Shown piece by piece: positions 47,460 to 60,427 of a DNA stretch of 64,000 nt. The stretch lies in contig OX419761.1 in the NCBI GenBank assembly GCA_948567375.1, positions 15,440,501 to 15,504,500 of the forward strand. The letters are read 5' to 3'. The position numbers and the translations under genes were made by a program. Source of the stretch: Lunularia cruciata (lineage: Eukaryota; Streptophyta; Marchantiopsida; Lunulariales; Lunulariaceae). Positions within the stretch are counted from its first letter, which is position 1. Each line of letters opens with the position of its first letter. The notes under the pieces are model-generated. The model saw only the letters and a program-made list of their open reading frames with translations, searched no databases and was not told where the DNA came from.

Positions 47460-48300
47460 CCGTTCGAAGAGCGGATCCAGTACCCACTTAGTAGGGAACC
47501 GAGAACGTGCATACGAAGTGCAAGCATGAAGGTTTGCAAACTGAATTCAAGCTAATCCAAGCAAGGAAATAACATAATGAAATAAGTGGAAATGATGGAA
47601 AGCAGGAACAAAATTGATACATTTCATAAAAAAGTACCTGCACAGAACTAGTATACATCATCGAATCAAAAGAATACAACCTGTTGGAACAGCAACATTG
47701 TATCTGAAACTGACAACAGAGTTGAGTTATCAAGCAAATATGAAGATCCAGTCGGAAGCATAGCGAAACATAGAGCGAATGGGACAAACATAGCTTTAGT
47801 GGACGATCGGTGGGATGGAGCGAAGTAGGAGAGAAGTGGATGGTATCTTGGCTGGTTGGCCCGAAGTGTGACATCATTGAGAAAAGGGGAGCAGAAGCTT
47901 CGAACGAGGGATCCAGAACCCACTAAGTATGGAACCGAGAAAGTGGGTATGAAACGTAAGCATGAACCTGTGTAAATCAAAATGAATTGCATCTATCTAA
48001 GGAATGGAATTTAAAGAATCTAAGGTTACGAAGGTAAGAAGAAGTAAATGCATAATTGATACATCTCATAGATAGCACCTACAAAGAACTAGCATTCATC
48101 ATATAATAACAACCAAAACATCACTGATTAAGCATCTGAAATTGTAACCCGGGAAAGACCATCAAACAGAGAAACATCGAGCAAGGAGCAAAAGACGGTG
48201 CTTTCGTTTAGGATGGATGAAGGGGAGAGAAGTGGATGGTCTCTTGGCCTCGTCGGAGCGAAGCCTGACATATTGTAGAACGGAATACAGGGCCCGTAGT
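47460..48300. repeat. Tandem duplication of about 435 bases inside HNL-2 intron
   Basis: Two units, about 47,465-47,900 and 47,905-48,290, share GGATCCAG(A/T)ACCCACT(A/T)AGTA, GAGAGAAGTGGATGGT and a CATC(A/T)TAT-type core. They sit in the second hydrolase intron, which is about 2.2 kb here against 193 bases in HNL-1. Confidence 0.65.
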
Positions 48301-49560
48301 AAACAAACCAGTAATCGTAAGACCCGTGAGACTGGAGAAGACATGAGATAATGAACCAGGTACGAGAAGTAAATCCCTCACAACCATTATTCACACATAG
48401 TGGTGAGCAAGCTCTCAGGTTAGTTTGTATCTGCAAGCGACTATTAATCTACCAAAAGTATCCTCATTGATTACTCAGAGTAAAATATATTTGATCAATA
48501 TTGATGTCATAGCGCGGGTAAGTGTAAAAAAAAAGTTGTCCCAAGCTTCCTTAACCCTCAAAGAACTGTGTATGAGTACAAAGTTTACCCCGGCTTGTTC
48601 TATATCAACATGAGTCTATCAACACTTAACACCAAAAGGAAGTAGCAAAAGTTTCGTAAGAATTCCGCACGGAATAGGAATGACCTCGTCAGTGCCCCCT
48701 ATCGTCTCCAGAAATCGCGGTAGGGTAGTAGTTTCAAAAACTCTACGTACCGAAGTTCTGTCTGCTCAATGAGTGTACCAGGGCAAACTCGGTTAATTCC
48801 TACGAAGGGTTTGCTCTATGGGACGGAGGGGGAAGGGGAGGCAAAGTATAGTTCTGACCTTCCCTTATTATTTCGCATTCCTATCGTTCCAAATGATTCT
48901 TAAACAGTAACAGTGAGGAGGCAGCAAGAGGTAATGTTGGAGAGATTGATAAAACGGTGCAGCAGAGCAGCAAATATATGGTGGAAGGGGCAGAAAAGGC
49001 GAGAACATACTTGGGATTTTTTATCTTTAAACTGAAAGCAGTAAAACAAGTAGAGAATGGAAGGTAGACACATTTAAGAATGGTATACTGAGTGGTCTTT
49101 GTTAGCGTATCCGGATAAGAAACCATTACTTAAGGATTTCACCTATGTGCTTAATAGCTCGGAAATATTGCATAACAGCAACGAAACAATACGGTATTCG
49201 AAGCAGAAACCAAGGAAAATATTAAACTTTTTTAGGAGCATCAGCACTCTTACAGGAGACCCGATGTCAGAGCAAACCCGATGTGTGAGTCAGTGACTAG
49301 AAGAAGTCCTTAAGTACCTCATATTTTTTACTCCTAGGCCTAGTGGTGGGCCCAATTTTACTGTCAAATGAGGTCGACTGATCAGAGAAAGGTGCTTAAG
49401 AGTAATGACCAAAAGAAATTCCCCGCGTAGCATGTATTCTCTCAAAATTATCTACACGAGTAATCGACACAAAATAAACACCATTGGTGTATATGACAAT
49501 TCTCGCATGTTTACATACACACAATATCGATAACAATGCCTACCTGATTCGAAATAGCTT
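48300..49560. other. Remaining inserted sequence in HNL-2 intron
   Basis: No gene or known element recognised. The whole insert interrupts an intron, so it need not by itself disable the gene. Confidence 0.4.
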
Positions 49561-50439
49561 CCCACGATAAGTACAAGAACGATTACCTTGGATAATCTGC
49601 TGAGTACTCCCGGTCCAGTTGGGAGTTGAGACTCATCCGCTTCCAGAATGCCGTATGTCTTCCAGTCATATTGATTCCGCAACTTTGTAAAATCCTCATT
49701 CACTCTAGGAGCTCCATGTACTCGAGTAAAAGTTATTTTCGCTTTGTGGAGGACTCCAAGCGCATTCTTGAACCCGATTGAGCAACCCCGTAAAAGAACA
49801 GTCCTCGTCCATTTCTCAAGAAATTGAGATATCCACCGATTCCAGAGATTGCGATTGCGCTCGCTCTCAGGCATATCTTTTTCATCACCACTCCACCCAA
49901 ACAGTGACCGACTAAAACAACTGGACATTTCTGACCAACCTTTCCAAATTCGATCAGAGATCGGGCAAGGAATTCCCCCGTGCCATACATATCCATGCTT
50001 CCACGTGAAGCAGAAGTTTGGAGACTGGAATCCTGAGAGAATGCGAGCTTGAGGGTAATGCTGCACAAGCCATGTATAGCCATGCTGAGTTGTCTAGGGG
50101 CATCGACGTTGGGATGAACGCATCTTCACAATCTCCCCGTGAATGACCATGGAAGAATATTATTTCCAGGGTAGTCGGTCCGACTGCAGGTGTGTATAAT
50201 TCATAAACCGCATCAAAACCCAACTGCAAACCCAGCAAACTTTCATTGTTAGCAAAGAAACTCGAACCGAACAGGTGCTGTAATGATCAAAGAGATTGCG
50301 CCGAACTCGAATTTGAACAGCCGATTTGGTTATGAGAGATTACATACACAGTGAACCCTTTCCTTTTTCGGGTTGGATTAACCAGCCCGTTTGCGAAAAG
50401 GATAACTGGTGTCATGGGCCTAGAACTTGAGGTCGCCAT

Positions 50440-51690
50440 TGACAGTGCTGTCGTTCAGTTCCGACTGTCCAAAATTGTCTGTGGCCTATCGCAATATCGT
50501 GAGCTGATATGTATCACAATCTATGTTCCAAAAGCTTTTAGTTCCTCCTCTCACGTCCATTGCAAGTAGAATTCCTGAAATCTAACCTATTTTCACCAGA
50601 CTGTCCAAAAGCAACAAATTGAACGCTGTTGTGAGTTTCAGAAGCTGTGATGATAATCGCACTGCACGTACTAATCCAATGCTAGTGTAAACGTTTACGT
50701 GACAGGATGGTAATCGTACACTGAGGGGGGGCATCAAGCTCACAGGGTGACAAACATGGAACAGGAACACTCGACAACACAAACATACGCACATTTTGAT
50801 GGTGCAATTGAATCCGACTTATACAAAAAGACCAATTAAAATATGAAAGCATTTAGAGACTACGTTCCCAAATTTTGGATGTTTGTACTAGCGGATACAG
50901 AGAAATGAAGTTTCAAATTACCCTGGTTACGTCCGTGAACCAATCGCGGAAGATGATTCTGATCAGAGGATCGGAATTAGTAACTTCACGAGTTCCATAT
51001 AATCGTCCCGGTAAAACCGGTAAGAAGGTTCGGATTTTCTATTTCTATTGCGATATTATTTTGTATTGCGCGGATGACATGCAAACAAATGATGGAAGCG
51101 GAAAACCCTCAAGTTCCGAAGAGCTTAACACCAGCATCGCCTGCCGAGAAGAAGAGTAAATTCTCCTGGTCATAAAAGTGTTCAAAGAGTGAGTGGAAGC
51201 AACAGTAGAGATAGAGATAGGTGCAAAAGTCTTCGGACGTTGTTGGGCAGACTCTGCCTGTAGCCTTGAATTACAAAACTGTAGCGTTGTCTGTCACTAC
51301 GTTTGCCTCACCTTTCTGTTTCTGTGCGTAATATCAAGTGTGCACAGGATCTATCACTTCTTACAAAACAGCGTGTCTACAAAGTTGGTTGGAATCAGCG
51401 TTATTTAAATTTCACACATGCAATTACTTTAAAAGAATCAACAGGTCTGGTTGTGGAGTTCGATTCTTGACTTCGACTAATAATTATAATGTCCACAAAA
51501 GTAAGCCTGTAAAAAGGTCTCGAAGGGCTACGTATCTTTCCTTGCTGCTTTATGCGAAAGACACGTTGAGTGAGATGTTTAGGCTTGTTCGGTAGTGGCT
51601 TGAAATTTAACGACGTTGTTTCTTTTTACAAGGAGAGGCGCAAAAGAAGTGCAGGGACTCACTCAACTCCCCATAACATGAATATGGTGG
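50440..51690. other. HNL-2 upstream region and R1 repeat copy
   Basis: 50,440-51,200 should hold the HNL-2 promoter; it does not align clearly with the HNL-0/HNL-1 upstream block. R1 modules occupy 51,225-51,690 (CTTCGGACGTTGTTGGGCA, ACAAAACTGTAGCGTTGT, ATGAATATGGTGGTG). No gene seen. Confidence 0.5.
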
Positions 51691-52767
51691 TGCTCTTTTC
51701 AGCAATTTTGTATATTTGTTGTCTGTATTTATATATTCTATATCTCCGTATTATAAATGCTGATATCCTGCAAGATTTATTAAATGCATCATGTCCTAAT
51801 TGTTATACTTAAAGAGCCAAGTTTCATAACATCTGAGTTATCACATTAAAGCGGAAGAATGCAACGAGAACATGGATACATGAAGTGCCAAGTGACGTAA
51901 AAGCGTCAACTAAAACTCAACTAAGCGTGTGAGAGGTGTCGAAATGACGCAGAAGAAGAAGCTGTCCAGACAAGTAGCTCGAAGTTCTGTAAGTGGATGA
52001 AAACCGTTACCAGTCCACTTGTCGCTAAAGCCTGCAGGAGCCATCGCCAGAGCAGTAGAAGATCGAGATTACAAGAGTTGGGGAAATCCGGGCCCTTGCT
52101 CGTCGGCGACAGGTCGGAAGACCACGGGCTCCTGGAACCCTCGAGAGAGAAGATGAATGCCATGCAGAATGGTGGAAATCTGTATGATTCTTTGCTGTGT
52201 CTGTTTACGGAACGGATTTTGTTAACTCTTTGGTTCCGATCACGGAAGCCCAGAAGTCGCAGGTTTCAAATGATGCTGAAACTCGAACCAGATTTGGTTG
52301 GACTTGCCTCATATTTTGGCTATGGAGCCGATACTAGAGATTTGACATCTACACGCATGGAACATGTTACAAACACCGCTGTAACACCCGTCTCTTTCTC
52401 AATTGCCTATGTGACTATTTCACGTAACTCCTACGAATAAGACTAAGTTTTCCCGGCCCGACGTTCATAACAAGTACTAGAGGGACTCATGAAGTAGAAT
52501 GATCTGGAGCATCTCTGTCATGTTCTGATTATCTGAGGGAGTTGGCACCAACATAGCTTGCATCTATTCCAGTTGACCAATAGTACATCAGTAACTCGTC
52601 GCATTGATCTCATAAATGTCTTGCAAAGCATCCATCCCGTATACCAAAGAGAGAAGATATGTAATTTGACATCAATATTATGCATGAGTTTAGAAAGTCA
52701 ATTAAGTGAATGGATGCTTTGCAAGTTAACGGGAAACTCATTTTCCTGCAGCGGTGGAATTTGGACA

Positions 52768-55735
52768 TCATATCTCAATGCAGACAAATTCGTAGAAGAA
52801 AATAGAAGAAAATAGTGAACTGTTGACAGTCTTAAAAAGATTGAACTGTCCTGAAAAGGATATGTATATAGAAACCCCATACATATGTGGCCTCGGCGAT
52901 CCGTTGAACATGAACTGTCTTAATCGTTTTGAACCAAAGAAGACCGCTACTGAGACCTTAAAGCCTACTACGACTCCCACTAAAACTGCAGGAAAGGAGA
53001 CCAGGTCATTGATCCTCCGTGGCAATATGTCATTAATATCCTTAGTTCTCGACGCTGCAGGATTGGCTTTCCCTGGTTTCGGAGACTCTCTACATGGGTC
53101 CAAGGGCAAACCGCAGAGTCCAGGATTTCCTTCGAACATTGACGTCTTCATCGATTGAAGTTGGGCAGAAGTAGGAATCGACCCTTCGAGATCGTTGAAG
53201 CTCACATTGAGCTAACTCAAATTCGTAAACTGCGCAAAGCTTACCGGTATTCACCCTGTCAGGTCACTATCAGAAAGATCCAAGAATTCCAACCTGGTGA
53301 GATTTGAGAGGCTGGAAGGTATGGACCCTTCAAACCTGTTGCCGGAAAGAGTCAAGTACAACATTCTGCGTAGACTGCCCAAGGCCTCAGGAATGGGACC
53401 GATGAAATGGGTTCGCGATATTTCGAAGGAAGTTCGATGCAATATCAGGTACTCCAGGTGGAGATCTTGGGCTTCAGTAAACACCACCAACCTTTCCTTA
53501 AGGACCTCGCCACTGTTGAAGCTAATGCAGTTTTCACTGATAAGTGAAACCTTGCAACTTTGATAAGCGTTCTTTGGGGGCACCGTAAAACCTATAGTTT
53601 GACAGGTCCAGAACCTGGAGATTGGTCAGCAACGCAATCCAACTGGGAAATCCACCCGTCAAGTTGTTGGATCCTACCAGAAGAGCTCGGAGCGATTTTG
53701 TTGAATATTGTAAACTTGGCGTTATTGCTAAATCGAGCAATGACAAATTTCTACAATCACCTAAGGAAGCAGGAATTGGACCGCTGATCAGATTGTTTGC
53801 AACTGCGTGAATTTCCAGTGAGCTCCCTCCCCACCGGCACTTCTTGGCAGGAGTCCATTGATTCTATCATGGCTAAGTCCGAGTCGAACTAACGAGAATA
53901 AATCGCGACGTTATGCGATATATGACCTTCCAGCTGATTGTCGGACATCTCAAGATTTTCCAGAGCGTGTAGAGAGGAACCCAAATTTCTAGGAATAATG
54001 CCAGAAAGCTGATTTCCAAACAGCAGCAATCATGTCAGGTTCTTTAAGCTACCGAGGCTGAACGGTATCGATCCTGAAAGCAGATTTCGATGGAGATACA
54101 AAGTTTCCAATGACGAGCAATTACCCAGATACCCGAGAATGAAACCTGTGATTCGATTACTTGACAGCCCGAGAGCGAGCAACCTCCAAAGTTGCCCAAA
54201 CGATGAGGGGATGGTACCTGTAAATCTATTGTCCTCCAGGTACATAGACCGGAACTCTATCAATCTCCCCAGCTCTGACGCTATCTCTCCTGCCAAGTTG
54301 TTTACAGCCAGATCAAGCCGCTGTAGCTCGGAGCAATTTAGTAGGGAAACTGGAATGCTACCAGTGAGTTCGTTCTCATAAAGGATAAGATTCTTCAAAC
54401 CTTTTAACTGCCCTAGCTCCAGATGAACCTTGCCCCTCAGCTTGTTTATACACAGATCAAGTGTCTGCAACCTCCTACAATTTGCTAATGAGATGGGAAT
54501 AGTACCTGTAAGTTCATTGTCAAAGAACGACAAGTGTTGCACCTGTTTTAAATCCCCAAGCTCTGATGGTATCCCTCCCGTCAAATTATTTTCCGACAAA
54601 TCCTTAACTTGGAGCAATTGCTTAACGTAGTGGGAATCAAAACTTTAGGTCCATTGTCGTACAAGTATAAATATTGCAGTTCTCCTAATTCTCCTAGTTC
54701 TGATGGAATCCTCCAGGTCAAGGTGTTCTCGAACAAGGCGAGTGATTGTAACCTGGAGCAACTGCCCAAAGAAGCGGGTATTTCTCCTGTCTGTGTATTG
54801 CCGTCCGACCACAAGCGTTGCAACACGGCCAACTCCCCGAGATCCGTTGGGTATCTTCCCGGTCAGGTACTTTTTGGCTAGAACTAGGCGCTGCAGCTTG
54901 GAACATCTGATCAGAGAAAGTGGAATCTCCCCTCTTAGCATATTTCCATATGGCGCCAAAATTCTCAGTTCTATCATAACACCAATCTCCGTTGGGATTA
55001 GACCTGTCAGGCTGTGTTGGGACAAATCAAGTACTTCCACCTTGGCACAATTCCCTAAAGACTTAGGAAGAGATCCTGACAATGAGTTGTTGAATAGATT
55101 TAGTAGTTGAAGGAGAGGAAGATTGCACAACACGAATGGAGCTCACCACGCAATTTCATGCCACTCAAATTGATACTCAAAACTTCACCGGAAGAAACCT
55201 TGCACTATATCCCCTTCGAGAAGCAAGGACTCGTTTGGTCTGCCTTCCAATTTGAGAGTTCCTCATTCGAATCGTTGATAGAATTCTTGAACTTCATCAA
55301 AATCTCTACCTCAGACGATGCTGATATAGGTGGTGGTGATGGGCCGGTAAGTGCACCGCTTGCAAGATTACGGAATGCATTCGATTCAGGAGAGTTAGGT
55401 GGAAAAGGAACCATGCCAGAACATTTTCTCTGCCTCATGACAATAGAAACTGTCATTTCCTGTTATCATGCCGCGCACGAGCTCTGTGTTCCCCATCTTT
55501 ATACACTGATGGATCAAAACCGTATAGACATAAACAAACCGGAGAGTCTCCAAATAGATGAATCCTGCTCCGATAGCCATTCCATGTGCTTCGCAACGCT
55601 TCATTCTAATACAAGTTTGGCGTCTTCACTAAAGAAATTAGAGCTCCTGAATCTGTTTATTGTCGCATCAACCTCTTCTTCGGCGTTACTATTCTGGAGT
55701 ACATCAACTCCATCACAGGTAGTATTTGTAATGCA
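52768..55735 (-). pseudogene. RLP-3: LRR receptor-like protein, frameshifted
   Basis: Close paralogue of RLP-1. Minus-strand order: upstream helical stretch with RFRSSNFFSEDAK (about 55,660) and RCEAHGMAIGAG; LRR cap SSEVEILMKFKNSINDSNEE (about 55,310) and TSPC; about 20 LRRs, longest open piece 54,617-54,030; island with LVVFTEAQDLHLEYL (about 53,480); final LRRs; EGNPGLCGLPLDPC (about 53,115); membrane segment VGVVVGFKVSVAVFF (about 52,990), which keeps a GxxxG-type spacing; basic tail SKRLRQF. No kinase domain. A stop replaces Thr near 54,030, and at least five frame changes occur, not all at the same positions as in RLP-1, so decay is partly independent. Role by family: cell-surface ligand perception with partner kinases. 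Confidence 0.8.
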
Positions 55736-55739
55736 TATG

Positions 55740-57467
55740 CCTCATACATGCCTCCTCATACATGTGTCTTCAAGATATCGGTACGAAGAATAGCCATAAG
55801 TTAACTTTGCTATTACACCGGACATTGCTTTTAGTAACAAGGAAAGGTTACAAATTCCCATATGTAAATTAATATCCGGTGAATGTTGCTGATGTGGTAA
55901 GAGTTTGAGTTTGGCGAGTCTATTTTATGGGTTTCCACAGTTTTTACTCTTGATTTGATTTTTGTAGTGGTTTTAAGCATGAGAATACTCCCGTGTTTCC
56001 GTCTAAGTGCTTCTTAGATGTACATCTTCCTCCACATATTACCTCATGTTTTCGTGTGACATTATACATTGATTAGAATAGCATTTTGGAAATGAAATTG
56101 CTGTTAGAACTAATATTTGTAATAAAGTAATATCAATCATAGAGATCGTTCTCTTTACAGTAATCATAAGGGAATATAGCCTATACCGTTGGAAACTTAT
56201 TCTTGTTATTTGATACGATTTTATTTCATTTTTAGAATACATTAAAGGTTATGTTTTCCCTAGATTATTCATAATATATATATATAGCTACATATATATT
56301 CAATCTTTTTTATTGTTTTTCTTATACCATTATCCATATATTAAGTATAGTATTATATATATAGTAAGCTTCTAGTAAATCTTGGTGTGTAAATGTATAT
56401 GTATAGCTTTTTAGTGTAATTATTGGTATATTATATTTAATGAAGTTAAAATTTCTGTTATAGAGAGCAGTGCTTAGATCTTGGCTTATGCTTTGTAGTT
56501 GAGTGAGGGATATTCTTATCATGATTTACCATAGCATATCACAATCTTTCTAGAATTATCATTGAAATATTTGTGACAAACAAGGTCAAGATTCTCTTCA
56601 GAAAGAGAGTGAAACTAGAGTTCAGCTTCATAATTTTCAGTTAAGTAATAATTTTGATTATAAAGTTCCTTATAATTAATTTTCTATGTAAAATATTATA
56701 TATACCAGATTACCACTTACTTGGGTTTGTTTGGAAAGAACCAAAAAGTTACTACGCTGGGTTTGAACACTTCTCCATTTAATATTTATCTTTATCCTGG
56801 CCACTTAACAAAGTTGGAAGTGACGGACCTTAGGCTTAATATGACGTCGAATGAGGAGAAAATCAAGGATTTTAAAAAGTCATAATTCAATTGACATTCT
56901 ACCTAATACCTATTACAAGTTAAGACATGATTACTTCTTTAATAAGATGACGTGAATCAGATTTTTTATATTATATTAAACATCATAATCTTCAATCCTA
57001 CTGGTTATCATAGTCAAATTAAAAAGACTATCAAAATGTATAATTGATCAAACCGTACCAAGGACAAAAGGCAAAATTGTCATCTTCATTCTATATCTAC
57101 GTAGACTTCCTCGTTGGAGGTTTTGTCGCTTTTCAAATTGTATATTGCATCACTAGCGAACAAATTGGAGGCGCTTTCCTACCAACTAAAGTGGTGTGAA
57201 GTTGGCTCTGCTCGATCCCACCCAAAGCACAATTCCACCGTAGTTAAAGAAATATACTATTGAAATTGAAGGAAGAAAGTCTTCAATCTGGCGCAATACA
57301 ATAAAAAAGATATAAAGGTAAAGATATATATTTATATAAATATTTTTTATCCATATAGTGGTGAATATCGTTTTCTTTCCTTTTTACTATTTCTACATGT
57401 GAAATCTCGTACGTAAACATGTATTTGGAAACGGACCATCAAGTCAAATAATATACCCTAAAGGAAA
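55740..57467. other. AT-rich spacer right of RLP-3
   Basis: Colinear with 10,250-11,873. Contains TA-rich microsatellite stretches near 56,272-56,300. No gene seen; would include the RLP-3 promoter. Confidence 0.55.
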
Positions 57468-58635
57468 CGAGAAACGGGAATACGAGCGCAACAAGAAATG
57501 CCACTGGAAAACACGACCCCAGAGGCCTTAGAAAAAAGTCATTGCCCTATGCACAGGTGGAAAAAGAAACAAAGAATGTACGAAGCAAGCTGTCAGCTTC
57601 GAGTTCGAAGCTAGGATGTCAACGCAACTAACACATGTCTCTTAATTACGGTGATCATGTTCTGCCTTCACCTTTGTATCTCTAGTTTGACTTGCCATTT
57701 ATAGAAAATAATTGTTCAGCTTATCAAATACACAATACTGAATGTTGTTAGGCTAATCGTATCAAATAAGCAGTATTCTCCTAAGCTAATGTAATCGATA
57801 TTGATGAATACAAAGCACCAAATCGAAGCACCCAGACCCCGCGATATTCGAGAAAGTAGTACGAGGAGACTCAGAGCATTATCTTCTCTTAAATTTATCT
57901 GTTGTTTCTCCAAAAGGGCGATTGTTGCATTATAGTGCATGCGAACTATATACTGTTGTGAATGTTACTCACTCCAGGATAATATTACGTCCTCATTGCT
58001 CATGAACTTAGGAGTAAATTATCTGAATTCTCAAATCGGATAAAGAAACCACAAAATGGAGAAGAAACGAAAGAAACCACAAAAATGGAGTCCCCTATCG
58101 ATTATTTTCTTGATAAATCAAATGCCAGACTGTTCTCGAGGAACCCAAAGATAACTATATGTGATCATGTCAACTGGTTTCTGAGCGTGAGCGAGTTGCA
58201 GTTAAGCTTGCAGTAACAATTGTTACTATGAGTGTCAGTTCCATGCTTAGCTTAACAATAGACCCGAATCATTCGCACTGGCCGTTTGTACGTAGCCGTA
58301 TCATTAGGTCTAAGCTCCGGTTTTGTTTGAAGTAAATCCTTGCACTAAAACAACCAACTCGATATACAGTTGATATTCTACCATACGTTTGGTTTTAAAT
58401 CAGACACCAAATGTTGAGTTTAAATTATATATGTTTGATTTCTAGATCCCACCATTTTAATTTAACGATTCAAAAGTGTAAAGTACTTCGGATAATCCAC
58501 TAACTATATTCTCAAGCTTAGTTTGATTATCCACAATCGTATCTCACTGAATAAAGACTTGTAATTGGGTTCGATTTGATCGGGTACCAGTGGAAGATTG
58601 GAGACAAATGCAAATGTGAAACTATTCTCAATTAT
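57468..58635. other. Unassigned sequence between RLP unit and R2
   Basis: AT-rich, no paralogous block recognised elsewhere in the window. The ORF-sized stretches are short and unsupported. Confidence 0.4.
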
Positions 58636-58639
58636 TGTA

Positions 58640-59215
58640 TTCAGTACTTTGCTATTTTACGCTGTAAAATAGAGCTGAATTTTGTTTTATTATGCATCCA
58701 CATCACATTTTAGTGCTATATATTCGAGAAAAACCAATTGTTAAAAAGTAAGCTTCTAGAGGAATTTGATATACCCGCATCGAACACAAACTTTGATACT
58801 CATGATTTGACCGCATCCATTCAAGATTCGATTAACTCAAGGTTCTTCATTACGGCATTAGTAACTTTCTTCATTACCGAGGATTTGATTTGCAGATCCT
58901 TAATGTGTTTCGGGTTGGTGAACATTAAAATGAGAAAACAAATACTATGTATTTGCTCTGTTTTCTCTCTCATCTTGTGTTCTTAATTTTCATTCTACTG
59001 TTGAAAGATCCAGTGATTATAGGTTAAATTGCGTTATATGGTTCTTTTTTCAGACTTTATCGAATTTGTCTTTTCGGTTTGCTAAGCTTTAGATTTTCTC
59101 AGCGGAAAAAAGCGGAGAAGACTTGCGAAAGAAGCTCACATGTTCAGCCACATAACGAGAGAATATTTCATAGAGAATCTAACTTGAAAGATGAAGATTT
59201 GAAACCCCTAGTTTG
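58640..59215 (+). repeat. R2 dispersed repeat, copy 4 (left part)
   Basis: Shares TTTACGC(T/C)GTAAAAT, CTTTGATACTCATGATTTGA, TTCTTCATTACCGA and CAGCCACATAA(T/C)GA with the other copies. It lacks the GGGACGGAGCCC subunits and is replaced from 59,215 by unrelated sequence. Confidence 0.55.
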
Positions 59216-60425
59216 AATGGTTACCATGTAGTCATCGGAGTTGAAGGTAGATATAGTCTCATTCATGGATTGCTTAACTTATATCTTTCGCAAACCCTCT
59301 CCAACCTAAGTCTTTGGTTAGAGTAGGTTCATTGATTGGAGTTGCTGTGACTATTGCACCCAAAGGGAAACAGTGCCACTATACTCCATGACTCACCTTT
59401 GTCCAATTGGCATGGAGATTTTGGGCCATCTTCATCAATATTTAGATGGTCTTCTTTGCAATGCAACATAGGGTTCCTGCAATAAAGGGGAGTACAAGCT
59501 ATCTCTTCAGTCATGGTCACATTTTACTATTGGAGTGAGTATCCATCACCCTATAACATTCACAAGCATGGGGTCTTCACCAATGAGAAGCAACAATAGG
59601 AATCCCCAACACATTTAGAGGAACTTCCCTTCTCATCTATAAGACATATCTTTGGAAGATCCACATCATATAATTCAATATAGTTCAGGAGGACCAGGTT
59701 ACCTTATGGGTTGCTTTGGTTAATTTATGATTACTGTGGTCATTTTTGCATGTAAGGTTTTGACCATTATTTCTCCTCCGCTTTTGTGCCTTTCTGGCTT
59801 GGGCTCCAGCTCTGTAGTTCCATCTGCACTTATATGTGCTTTTGTACTCTCTAGTTTTCCTTTGGGATATTCCATCTGGCCTCCTGGTCTTCACCAAAGA
59901 AACTATTGGTACAATAATTCTGCAGCCTTAAACAAAACAAGACAAAATACACTAGGGTTTTTGGATTTTAACATAAGTATACAGTTGTACATAGTATGTA
60001 TTGAACACGTTGAAGAGACCTGATGTGCTAGAAGGGTTGGAAATCTAATAAAGGTTGTTTCGAAGGGTATACTAGGAAGGATGCCATCGCTGGGAGTAGG
60101 TGTCAGGTAGGGAATTTTAAGAGTTGTAGAACGATGGCCAAAAAGCGGGCAACAGTCAGTATTTATCTAGATACTTAAGAACTGATTCTCCTGTACCATG
60201 AAGTTGATGAATTTGTACACCAGAACATAGGGAAAATTCCCTAGATACACCCTTTTTCAGCAAAGGATTTCTCTTGGCCAAGTGAACAATCACACGGTGA
60301 AGTCCATTTCACCACGTTATATTTGACACGTGCCATGCTAAACCCGCCATGTACAGGCCTTTCGTGCCGCCGTCCATCAGCTCGACGGGGGGTTCAGGAG
60401 ACAAGGATTTACACTAGACAGTGAT
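59215..60425. other. Insertion-like sequence then shared spacer
   Basis: 59,215-59,925 does not match the other R2 copies and may be an insertion; minus-strand pieces (CRNPMLHCKEDH; a basic stretch ARKAQKRRRNN) look protein-like but I cannot assign them. From 59,930 the sequence rejoins the shared AAATACACTAG and ACATAGTATGTA words, and near 60,375 the CAGCTCGAC-GGGG segment also seen at 41,815. Confidence 0.4.
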
Positions 60426-60427
60426 GT

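Larger units (their letters stand above)
43900..50439 (-). pseudogene. HNL-2: longest HNL copy, frameshifted
   Basis: Minus strand. A plausible start is at 50,439 (MATSSSRP). Hydrolase exon 50,223-49,587 has FDAVYELYTP, IIFFHGH and, where HNL-1 has GHSVGG, GHCLGG, then LFFYGVAQSGSR; two or more frameshifts. Exon 47,375-47,181 (195 bases, same length as in HNL-1) carries LVEEASAR and GVDHFNIRKP. NB-ARC from about 46,966: GMGGLGKS, then after a frameshift LLMLGDYDDA and GSRLIVISR, then ARC region with LWEKLRVSFNSL and AIFLDLASFD. LRR-like LPDSLGQ and LPRSLRQL lie at 45,800-45,600. C-terminal exons follow at 44,780-44,520, 44,450-44,190 (ETPGWIKQNSIP) and about 44,060-43,920 (DVDIPGESEVIIKS). 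The acceptor before NB-ARC reads GG where AG is needed. The gene is broken but shows the full ancestral architecture. Confidence 0.82.
51690..57467. repeat. RLP unit, copy 3 (colinear with 5,908-11,873)
   Basis: Second full copy of the 6-kb RLP unit: 3' module, RLP-3, AT-rich spacer. Unlike copy 1 it continues into R2, ABCB and HNL sequence at its right side, which gives the ancestral order. Confidence 0.75.

Noticed and set aside
55107-55793. 228-codon plus-strand open frame opposite RLP-3
   Set aside because: It is antisense to the LRR cap and first repeats; the RLP-1 counterpart keeps only about 96 codons in that frame.
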